Assembly (NCBI GenBank): GCA_023417955.1
Contig: JAEZDW010000492.1
Location: forward strand, 1-14,333
Direction: 5' to 3'
DNA: 14,333 nucleotides
Source of the DNA: Bacteroidota bacterium
Lineage (GTDB): Bacteria; Bacteroidota; Bacteroidia; Cytophagales; Cyclobacteriaceae
The first letter of the stretch is position 1; each line of letters begins with the position of its first letter. The position numbers and the translations under genes were made by a program. Below the pieces are notes generated by a model. It did no database searches. It was not told the origin of the DNA and worked only from the letters and a program-made list of their open reading frames with translations. Shown here one piece after another: positions 8,679 to 14,333 of the stretch.

Positions 8679-8724
8679 AACCGCGAGGGCGCAAAGACGC
8701 AATGGGGCGCAAAAAGAGGCGCGA
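8679..8724. repeat. Short GCGCAAAGA-type intergenic repeat
   Basis: The stretch after the esterase gene holds imperfect copies of a CGCAAAGA-like unit: GGCGCAAAGACGC, then GGGGCGCAAAAAGAGGCGCG, preceded by AACCGCGAG. It differs in composition from the neighbouring coding DNA. From memory, AACCGCGA(A/G)GGCGCAAAGACGC-like strings recur between genes in many unrelated bacterial genomes. I cannot verify copy number here, and no hairpin or protein explains it. Confidence 0.5.
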
Positions 8725-8739
8725 TTAATTGGGAAAAGC

Positions 8740-8770
8740 AGCCTGATGCCAGCAGCCAGTTGCCAGTAGC
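8740..8770. repeat. Heptanucleotide tandem repeat (consensus WGCCAGY), about four units
   Basis: Successive 7-bp units read AGCCTGA (8740), TGCCAGC (8747), AGCCAGT (8754) and TGCCAGT (8761), then the start of a fifth (AGC). The array ends exactly at the stop codon of the convergent altronate dehydratase gene. The 7-bp period rules out a coding origin in either direction. Confidence 0.6.
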
Positions 8771-10417
8771 TTATAAAGAGACGCCACGTTTCCACGGGAT
8801 AAAATCATCCTGATGCAACTGCACCGCTTTTGGTATGGTTTCCCCGCTGGCGACTGAGATGATATATTCCAGAATTTCCTCGCCGCATTGTTCGATTGTT
8901 TTTTCACCAGAGATTACGCCACCGCAGTCGACGTCAATGATGTCAGGCATTCTTTGGGCGAGTTTTGTATTCGATGAAACCTTGATCACAGGAGTAATGG
9001 GATTTCCGGTAGGGGTACCGAGACCGGTCGTGAAGAGGATCACATTCGCACCTGACCCTGCCATTGCAGTTGTGCTTTCCACGTCATTGCCAGGGGTACA
9101 AAGTAAATTGAGACCAGGGTTCTTAACATACTCGCCGTAGTCCAGCACATCCGTTACGGGTGAGGTTCCGCCTTTCTTCGCAGCCCCTGCCGACTTCATT
9201 GCATCAGTGATCAACCCATCTTTAATATTGCCCGGTGACGGGTTCATATCGAAACCTGATCCGGCATTGACGGCAGCCTTGGCATAGGCACGCATCAGCG
9301 AGATAAAACGGTTTGCGATTCCGTCATTCGTGCAGCGGTTGATAAGTTCCTGCTCTACACCACAAAGTTCGGGGAATTCGGAGAGGATGGATATTCCACC
9401 GAGGGCTGCAACCAGGTCTGATGCGTGACCAACGGCAGGGTTAGCCGAAATTCCAGAGAACCCGTCGGAGCCGCCACATTCGAGTCCGACAACGAGTTTG
9501 CTCACCGGTGCCGGTTTACGTTCCTGCTTATCGGCTTCGATCATGCCGAGCATGGTTTCGCGAATTGCGCGCACGAGCATTTCCTGTTCCGTGCCTTCCT
9601 TTTGCTGTTCCAGCACGATGACGGGCTTGCTCGCGTTAAACTGAATCGCGTCGAGCTTTTCCCTGAGAATATCTACCTGGGCATTTTGGCAACCCAGGCT
9701 AAGAATAGTTGCGCCTGCGACGTTTGGGTTTTTGATGTAGCCTGCGATCAGAGCGCATAGTGCCTCCGAATCCTGGCGTGTGCCGCCGCAGCCACCTTCG
9801 TGGGTGAGGAATTTGATACCGTCCAGATTTTTGAAAATGCGTTCACCTTTTTCAGACGCGGAAGTTGTGGGCTGGACTTTTGCGATATCACCTATGTTGC
9901 CACTCCGATACATTGACACGAGCTCCTGAACATATTTCTTATAGCTGTCCTGCTTGCGGAAGCCGAGAGCTTCTTCAAATGCGTTCCGGAGTACGTCGAT
10001 ATTTCTGTTTTCGCAAAACACCAGCGGGACGACAAGCCAGTGATTGGCAGTTCCAACCTGGCCATCCGCGCGGTGATAGCCATTGAACGTTCGGTTTTTC
10101 CAGCGGGAGACATCTGGTGCCTTCCATTCAAAAGTTGATTTACCTTCGCCAAAGGATGAGGCTTCATGTTTGACGTTTTGCGTGCTGATGGCGCTTCCTT
10201 TTGGTATGGCGCTTACTGCCTTTCCTACGAGGATGCCGTACATAATGATACTGGAGTTGGGTTCCATATCATTGATGACGAATTTATGTTTTGCGGGCAC
10301 GTCGTGGGTGAGAGAGAAGGTCGTTCCGTTATAGCGGATTTCAGTTCCGGCGGGAAGATCAGTGAGGGCGACGAGCACGTTGTCGTCGGGATGAATTTTT
10401 AAAAAAGTGTTTGACAT
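8771..10417 (-). CDS. uxaA: Altronate dehydratase (UxaA family), full length with N-terminal SAF domain
   Basis: This 548-residue cytoplasmic enzyme is predicted to dehydrate D-altronate to 2-keto-3-deoxygluconate in galacturonate catabolism. I start at the ATG at 10417 (MSNTFLKIHPDDN). The frame stays open to 10540, but the extra 41 residues look non-protein-like and would run through the operator palindrome. Residues 1 to about 90 are a SAF domain. GYHRADGQVGTANHW opens the catalytic part, followed by THEGGCGGTRQDSE, LGCQNAQ, GLECGGSDGFSGISANPAVG, CTPGNDVESTTAMAGSG and DVDCGGVISGE, whose cysteines fit the family's metal requirement. Galactarate dehydratase (GarD) is a close relative. The divergent uronate transporter and the pectin genes favour UxaA. 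Repression by a LacI-type regulator at 10431-10460 is likely. No partner genes (uxaB, uxaC) are in the window. Confidence 0.92.
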   Translation of the reverse strand: MSNTFLKIHPDDNVLVALTDLPAGTEIRYNGTTFSLTHDVPAKHKFVINDMEPNSSIIMYGILVGKAVSAIPKGSAISTQNVKHEASSFGEGKSTFEWKAPDVSRWKNRTFNGYHRADGQVGTANHWLVVPLVFCENRNIDVLRNAFEEALGFRKQDSYKKYVQELVSMYRSGNIGDIAKVQPTTSASEKGERIFKNLDGIKFLTHEGGCGGTRQDSEALCALIAGYIKNPNVAGATILSLGCQNAQVDILREKLDAIQFNASKPVIVLEQQKEGTEQEMLVRAIRETMLGMIEADKQERKPAPVSKLVVGLECGGSDGFSGISANPAVGHASDLVAALGGISILSEFPELCGVEQELINRCTNDGIANRFISLMRAYAKAAVNAGSGFDMNPSPGNIKDGLITDAMKSAGAAKKGGTSPVTDVLDYGEYVKNPGLNLLCTPGNDVESTTAMAGSGANVILFTTGLGTPTGNPITPVIKVSSNTKLAQRMPDIIDVDCGGVISGEKTIEQCGEEILEYIISVASGETIPKAVQLHQDDFIPWKRGVSL

Positions 10418-10647
10418 ATGGGTAAAACGCGTATATTGCGCAATCGATTGCACAATATACGGACTTTTATTGCTTTCGGAAATGCAGTTTACGGAAAAAT
10501 TTATCAATGACCGTCCCTGGCCTACCGCGTGAATGTACAACTCGCTTCAGAGGATTCCTGCGCGTTTGTTAGGGTGTTACCATTCCTTTTTCGTCTTTAG
10601 CTGTAAGAAAGCACCAGAACTGAAACACCAACTAACCAGACAATATT
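10418..10647. promoter_or_regulatory. Divergent intergenic region between uxaA and the hexuronate transporter gene
   Basis: These 230 bp must carry the promoters of both divergent genes. Apart from the 30-bp palindrome near the uxaA side I see no convincing gene, hairpin or exact Bacteroidota promoter (TTG with a downstream TAnnTTTG) on either strand. TATATTG in each palindrome arm is only a partial match to the -7 element. Confidence 0.5.
10431..10460. promoter_or_regulatory. 30-bp near-perfect palindrome, probable LacI-family operator
   Basis: The left half GTATATTGCGCAATC and the right half GATTGCACAATATAC are inverted repeats matching at 14 of 15 positions. The centre is ATCGAT. The core GCAATCGATTGC has the central CG and flanking symmetry typical of LacI-family operators. 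It lies 14 bp upstream of the uxaA start, so a bound repressor would cover that promoter or leader. It is about 190 bp upstream of the divergent transporter start. The likely ligand is a uronate or 2-keto-3-deoxygluconate; this is inferred from the genes only, and the regulator gene is not in the window. Confidence 0.75.
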
Positions 10648-11946
10648 GTGGAAACTGCGCAAACCGCCAATAAGATCACAAACTACCGTTGGGTAATTTG
10701 TGCCTTACTTTTCTTCGCCACCACCATAAACTATGTTGACCGCCAAATCCTCGCGTTGATCAAGCCCATTCTCGATGTGGAACTTGGCTGGACGAACGAG
10801 GAATATGGGATTGTCAACTCAGCGTTTCAGGGTGCATATGGAATCGGATTGCTGTTCTTTGGATGGTTTGTTGACCGATATGGAACGAAGATAGGTTACG
10901 CCGTATCGATTGCCGCGTGGAGTGTTGCCGCGTTAAGTCACGGACTTGTGTCAACCGTCCGCGGTTTCGTGATGGCAAGGATATCATTGGGATTGGGTGA
11001 AGGCGGGAATTTTCCGTCAGCGATAAAAGCAACGGCGTTGTGGTTCCCTAAACGCGAGCGCGCTCTGGCAACGAGCATTTTTAATTCGGGTACCAACGTA
11101 GGGGCTATTCTCGCACCTGCCGTCGTGCCGTGGATTGCGCTCACATACGGATGGCAGATGGCATTCATCGCCGCAGGTGTCGTAGGATTTCTCTGGCTGT
11201 TATTGTGGATTCCCTTTTACGATGTCCCCGAAAAAATAAAAAGACTCAGCGAGGCTGAGTATCGCCTGATAAACAGTGACACCGAAGACGCAGCTGACGC
11301 GGGCAAAAAAGTATCGTGGTTGAAATTACTCGGGTATCGGCAAACCTGGTCATTCATCACTGCCAAGTTTATTACTGATCCCGTTTGGTGGTTCTTCCTG
11401 ATCTGGCTCCCGGATTATTTTTCCGCAACGCGCGGGCTACACATTAAGGAAAGCTGGATACATCTGGTCACAATCTACTCTGTTATCACGGTGCTGAGTA
11501 TAATAGGGGGTTGGTTTACAGGTTACCTGAATCAACGCGGCTGGAGCATTACGCGTGCACGGAAGACCGGCATGCTTCTCTTTGCCATCTGCGTGTTACC
11601 CATCTTTGCAGTAACGTCTGTCAGCGATTGGACAGCCGTACTTCTTATTTCCCTTGCCGGGTCTGCACACCAGGCATGGTCGGCAAACCTGTTCACGACG
11701 GTTTCAGATATGTTTCCGAAGTATGCTGTTGCCTCTGTAATTGGTATGGGGGGACTCGCCGGGGCTCTCGGTGGAATGTACTTCCCAATCTATTGTGGTA
11801 AGATGCTCGACCAGTTTAAGGAAGCTGGAAACATTACTGCCGGTTACGCGATCCTGTTCGCTATTTGTGCTTTTGCATACCTTGTTGCGTTTGCTATCCA
11901 CCATTTTCTGGTGCCAAGCCTCGAACGCGTCAAGCTGGACAAGTAA
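10648..11946 (+). CDS. MFS hexuronate transporter (ExuT-like, anion:cation symporter family)
   Basis: This 432-residue inner-membrane protein is predicted to import galacturonate/glucuronate with protons. The start is a GTG at 10648; no in-frame ATG occurs before the first membrane segment. YRWVICALLFFATTINYVDRQ is the typical first helix and loop of the family. GWFVDRYGTKIG is the MFS motif-A loop between helices 2 and 3, and MARISLGLGEGGNFPSAIKA matches the conserved region of helix 4 in hexuronate and glucarate carriers. About 12 hydrophobic segments can be traced, with the central polar loop near residues 195-225. It is divergent from uxaA and probably shares its regulator, which points to uronate monomers rather than another organic anion. 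No clear Shine-Dalgarno sequence precedes the start, as is common in Bacteroidota. Confidence 0.88.
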   Translation: METAQTANKITNYRWVICALLFFATTINYVDRQILALIKPILDVELGWTNEEYGIVNSAFQGAYGIGLLFFGWFVDRYGTKIGYAVSIAAWSVAALSHGLVSTVRGFVMARISLGLGEGGNFPSAIKATALWFPKRERALATSIFNSGTNVGAILAPAVVPWIALTYGWQMAFIAAGVVGFLWLLLWIPFYDVPEKIKRLSEAEYRLINSDTEDAADAGKKVSWLKLLGYRQTWSFITAKFITDPVWWFFLIWLPDYFSATRGLHIKESWIHLVTIYSVITVLSIIGGWFTGYLNQRGWSITRARKTGMLLFAICVLPIFAVTSVSDWTAVLLISLAGSAHQAWSANLFTTVSDMFPKYAVASVIGMGGLAGALGGMYFPIYCGKMLDQFKEAGNITAGYAILFAICAFAYLVAFAIHHFLVPSLERVKLDK

Positions 11947-12000
11947 GCTGCCGAATACCCTTGTTTCATTTTCGAAAACGGTGAAAATTCCGTATCTCTG

Positions 12001-12044
12001 TAATGAGCGTTGCGCTCGCCTCATCCGCGCCGCAACGCTCATTA
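12001..12044. terminator. Perfect 14-bp inverted repeat with 16-nt loop (terminator-like or REP-like)
   Basis: The arms TAATGAGCGTTGCG (12001-12014) and CGCAACGCTCATTA (12031-12044) are exact reverse complements. It lies 54 bp after the transporter stop, so a transcript-end role is plausible. No T-run follows (TCCGAGTCAC), so it is not a classical intrinsic terminator. GAGCG-TTG-CGCTC at 12005-12017 can form a competing small hairpin. Confidence 0.6.
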
Positions 12045-12065
12045 TCCGAGTCACTGTACTTTAAT

Positions 12066-12142
12066 CTTTTGACTTTGCACCTGAAACCTGGAACCTGAAA
12101 CGTGGAACCTGGAACCTGAAACTTTAAACCTGCAACTTCCAA
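12066..12142. repeat. Heptanucleotide tandem repeat, 11 units, consensus CCTGRAA
   Basis: The sequence divides exactly into eleven 7-bp units. The core six units (12080-12121) alternate CCTGAAA and CCTGGAA with one CGTGGAA. Flanking units are more degenerate (CTTTTGA, CTTTGCA before; CTTTAAA, CCTGCAA, CTTCCAA after). The array ends 14 bp before the start codon of the next gene, so it would lie in its leader or promoter. From memory, similar CCTGAAAC-type strings are frequent between genes of Bacteroidota. Confidence 0.8.
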
Positions 12143-12156
12143 ACCTTCGCTCCATT

Positions 12157-12585
12157 ATGAGAATCTGTATCACCCTATTTGTTTTTCTAATCATGGCATC
12201 TGCAACCTTTGCACAGTCCGCTGCTGAAAAAGAAGTAGCAACCGCTGTCGAGTCGCTGCGTAAGGTTCTGGTCGACCCCGACAAAGAAGGTCTTGAAAAG
12301 ATTACGCATCCGAACCTGAGCTATGGGCATTCCAGCGGCAAGATCGAAGATCAAAAAGCTTTCATGCAGGCATTAATTTCGAAGGAGTCCGACTTCACAT
12401 CGATAACTTTGTCTGACCAGACGGTTCAAATTTCCGGCGACGTTGCAATTGTAAGGCATAAGCTGTCCGGGAAAACACACGACAAGGGTAAGGATCCTGG
12501 TACGGTGAATCTGGGTGTGATGTTAGTATGGACACGTGTTGGCGGAGAGTGGAAGTTACTTGGGCGGCAGGCTTATAAGATCTGA
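12157..12585 (+). CDS. Small secreted NTF2/SnoaL-like (DUF4440-type) protein
   Basis: The gene encodes 142 residues beginning with a clear signal peptide (MRICITLFVFLIMASATFAQ), giving a mature domain of about 122 residues. KEVATAVESLRKVLVDPDKEGLEKITHPNLSYGHSSG followed by FTSITLSDQTVQISGDVAIVRHKL and VMLVWTRVGGEWKLLGRQAYKI is the helix-then-curved-sheet pattern of nuclear transport factor 2-like proteins. The ending (W.L..RQ) is typical of DUF4440. Such domains bind small ligands or act as minor enzymes; no function can be assigned. It is 3 bp upstream of the DUF1080 gene, so the two are probably cotranscribed. A role in sugar metabolism would be guilt by association only. Confidence 0.75.
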   Translation: MRICITLFVFLIMASATFAQSAAEKEVATAVESLRKVLVDPDKEGLEKITHPNLSYGHSSGKIEDQKAFMQALISKESDFTSITLSDQTVQISGDVAIVRHKLSGKTHDKGKDPGTVNLGVMLVWTRVGGEWKLLGRQAYKI

Positions 12586-12588
12586 TTT

Positions 12589-13368
12589 ATGAAAAGTATA
12601 CTATCAGTATCAATATTCTTCATTGCAGTTTGTGTTGCAATTACTGCGGTGGCGCAGAAGAATATTGGCGTTGGCGCCAAACCACCGAAAGGTGCGGAAA
12701 TGTATTTCGATGGTACGCGCAAGATGCTTGATGAAAAGTAGACCTACTGGAACGGTCCGCGTTTGAAGGCGTCGCTGCCTATCAAATGGGAAGTTGTTAA
12801 AGATCCGGCAGGTAAGGGAACGGTTGTCAGTTCAAACGATCCTGCCGGTGCCGGCGGACTATATGGTGCCGCTGACATCGTAACAAAGAAAGAGTTCCGC
12901 GACTTTCGGGCACACGTTGAATTTCTGATTGCCAATCCCGGTGGAAACAGTGGTGTGTATTTACAAAACAGATATGAGATCCAGGTCCTCGATGGCGACA
13001 GTACCACGCACGGTATGGGCGCGGTAATCAATGAAAGTAAGTCACCCTACTTTGCGTATAACGGTCTTGGCAAGTGGAATGCGTACGATGTCATTTTCCG
13101 TGCCGCGCGATTCAAAGACGGTAAGCTTGTTGAGAAGGCGATGGTGACAGTATACTTTAACGGAGAGAAAGTGCACACGAATCAAGTCATCCAGCAGGTA
13201 TGGGGTGGTCCCAATTCCGGCATTGATGGAGGCAACGATGGTGGTAAAGGCATCACTGATACTCCGGGGGGACTGAAACTCCAGGCCGAAGGCCACGATG
13301 TGTTGTATCGAAACGTCTGGATTCAGGAACTTGATTTGAAGGAAGCGAATACGGATTTGGAATTATAA
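12589..13368 (+). pseudogene. DUF1080 (3-keto-disaccharide hydrolase-like) gene interrupted by an in-frame TAG at codon 51
   Basis: From the ATG at 12589 one frame runs to the TAA ending at 13368 (259 codons), broken only by TAG at 12739-12741. The first 50 codons give a signal peptide (MKSILSVSIFFIAVCVAITA, cleaved near VAQ) and the family's early AEMYFDGT motif. After the TAG the frame goes straight on with TYWNGPRLKA, then FRAHVEFLIANPGGNSGVYLQNRYEIQVLDG, the hallmark of DUF1080 concanavalin-like domains, and QAEGHDVLYRNVWIQEL near the end. The lost codon fits a Trp (TGG to TAG). Without readthrough the product is a 50-residue fragment, or a signal-less protein from TTG at 12763. The possibilities are a real nonsense mutation, a sequencing error or, least likely, recoding. 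Related proteins are reported to hydrolyse 3-keto-glycosides or simply to bind glycans. Confidence 0.85.
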
Positions 13369-13371
13369 TTG

Positions 13372-13397
13372 CCTAAGAAAATTACTTTCCGCTTAGG
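13372..13397. terminator. Weak candidate bidirectional terminator between convergent genes
   Basis: CCTAAG (13372-13377) and CTTAGG (13392-13397) are inverted repeats of 6 bp with a 14-nt loop. They straddle the 13-bp gap between the DUF1080 stop and the GH5 stop. The stem is short and partly inside the GH5 coding end, so this is tentative. Confidence 0.25.
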
Positions 13398-14333
13398 GCC
13401 TTCTTAAAATACCTGCCTTGCCTTGTAGGTGTAAACTCCCAATCCGAAAAAAGCATGGGCGACCAGTTTGGATCGAAGACCCAGACTACCCATGAGATTC
13501 CACGTTCTTTGGTGTAGGCAGTGATGGCATCGCCGTAGCTTTCGTCGCTGATAACGGGAACGTGCGCACCTTTGTCGTCAGGACCGCAGAAGCCGATCTC
13601 GGTTAGAATCAACGGATATTTTTTAGCGACGTAGCCCCAGTCTTTCGTCCACTGTTTCTCCCAGGGTTTGTTGCGCTTTTGGGGGTAGGGGTGACTCACA
13701 TAACCGATACCCTCTGCGTTGATTGGATTTTTGGCAACATCACGAAGATCGTATGCCCAGTTGAAACCCGCGACAAGGGGAATAGCCGTGCTGCCGGTTT
13801 CGCGTATAGCGGTGATGAGTTTTTCCATCATGTCTTTCCATTCACTCCACGTGCAGTTACCGAACCGGTTGTCACTGACTGTTGGTTCGTTGAACAGTTC
13901 AAGAAACGCTACTGTAGTGTTGCCTTTGTAATGCTTCGCGACGGTTTGCCAGAACGCCAGCGTTTCATCCCACGTTGTGTTGTACATGGGATTTTGATAA
14001 CGCTCCTCCTTCAGGTTACCGATGCTGTGCCAGTCGATAATGACGTGCATATCATGCGCAGTCGCTAGTTCGATACCCTTGTCAAGTAGTTTCAGGTATT
14101 CATCCTGGCCGCGTTTCCGCCATGCCGACGGATGCACGGGAAACCTCACGATGTTCGCGCCCCAGCTTTTCATTTCGCGGAAGTATCCTTCGTTCCAGTG
14201 GCCGGAACTCTCCAGTCTGTCGGGATCGCTGGTGTTCAGTCCACGGAAGACAATCGACTTGCCTTCAGGGGTGACAAAGCTGTTGCCTTTGACGCTGATC
14301 CGTGGCAAGTTTGATTGGGCAGTAAGCACCGTA
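13382..14333 (-). CDS. Glycoside hydrolase family 5 (cellulase-like), 5'-truncated by window edge
   Basis: The frame is open to the window edge, so the start is missing. A GTG at 14329 is in frame, but VLTAQSN looks like the end of a signal peptide (cleavage near TAQ) whose beginning lies outside. Counting from that GTG, about 315 residues form a complete (beta/alpha)8 barrel: FRGLNTSDPD (28-37), WGANIVRFPVHP (56-67), MHVIIDWHSIGN (94-105), AFLELFNEPT with acid/base Glu148, GYVSHPYPQKR (209-219) and LILTEIGFCGP with nucleophile Glu244. GH5 enzymes retain configuration and act on beta-1,4-glucan, mannan, xylan and other beta-glycans; the subfamily and substrate cannot be decided here. It converges on the DUF1080 gene with only 13 bp between stops and is not part of the pectin operon. 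Confidence 0.9.
   Translation of the reverse strand, partial: TVLTAQSNLPRISVKGNSFVTPEGKSIVFRGLNTSDPDRLESSGHWNEGYFREMKSWGANIVRFPVHPSAWRKRGQDEYLKLLDKGIELATAHDMHVIIDWHSIGNLKEERYQNPMYNTTWDETLAFWQTVAKHYKGNTTVAFLELFNEPTVSDNRFGNCTWSEWKDMMEKLITAIRETGSTAIPLVAGFNWAYDLRDVAKNPINAEGIGYVSHPYPQKRNKPWEKQWTKDWGYVAKKYPLILTEIGFCGPDDKGAHVPVISDESYGDAITAYTKERGISWVVWVFDPNWSPMLFSDWEFTPTRQGRYFKKALSGK

Noticed and set aside
9425..9760. Plus-strand open frame of 111 codons opposite uxaA
   Set aside because: It lies wholly antisense to a well-conserved gene, has no recognisable domain, and is a shadow of the uxaA codon pattern.
10418..10540. Upstream extension of the uxaA frame by 41 codons
   Set aside because: The extra residues do not resemble the SAF domain start and would be encoded through the 30-bp palindrome. 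The ATG at 10417 gives the normal family N-terminus.
12066..12142. CRISPR array
   Set aside because: The 7-bp units are contiguous, with no spacers of regular length, and there are no cas genes.
12589..13368. Alternative genetic code with TAG read as an amino acid
   Set aside because: There is only one internal TAG in the window, in a position readily explained by a Trp-to-stop transition. The absence of TAG stops elsewhere is too small a sample.
14327..14329. GTG as the true start of the GH5 gene
   Set aside because: VLTAQ looks like the last residues of a signal peptide, and the frame continues to the window edge.

Overview
The window reads as a pectin-degradation and galacturonate-use region of a Bacteroidota chromosome, probably an environmental Cytophagales- or Chitinophagales-like member. 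This placement is inferred from the enzyme families, the weak ribosome binding sites, the short overlapping gene junctions and the types of intergenic repeat. No rRNA, tRNA or marker gene is present to confirm it. No SusC/SusD pair, phage gene, transposase or CRISPR array is visible.

Layout. (1) Positions 2-8639, + strand: seven tightly packed genes for exported enzymes, joined by overlaps of 1-4 bp or gaps of 4-19 bp. In order they are a rhamnogalacturonan acetylesterase (5' end cut by the window edge), a PL1-type pectate lyase, a GH43 arabinosidase/xylosidase, a GH105 unsaturated-uronyl hydrolase, two tandem CE8 pectin methylesterases and a large alpha/beta-hydrolase esterase. (2) 8640-8770: intergenic region holding two short repeat types. 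(3) 8771-10417, - strand: altronate dehydratase (UxaA). It is divergent from (4) 10648-11946, + strand: an MFS hexuronate transporter (ExuT-like). The 230-bp region between them holds a near-perfect 30-bp palindrome that looks like a LacI-family operator. (5) 11947-12156: a perfect 14-bp inverted repeat followed by an 11-unit, 7-bp-period tandem repeat. (6) 12157-13368, + strand: a small secreted NTF2/SnoaL-like protein and a DUF1080 gene interrupted by one in-frame TAG. (7) 13382 to the end, - strand: a GH5 glycoside hydrolase cut by the window edge.

Working together: the esterases remove methyl and acetyl groups from homogalacturonan and rhamnogalacturonan, the lyase cuts the backbone, GH43 trims arabinose/xylose side chains, and GH105 releases the unsaturated uronate from oligomer ends. 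The MFS protein would import free uronates, and UxaA would dehydrate altronate made from galacturonate to 2-keto-3-deoxygluconate. The other enzymes of that route (UxaC, UxaB, KdgK, KduI/KduD) and the glycan importer are not in the window.

The most interesting items are the uxaA/exuT operator palindrome, the amber codon inside the DUF1080 gene, and two heptanucleotide repeat arrays of different sequence but the same 7-bp period. I found no clear evidence for a wholly new enzymatic system.
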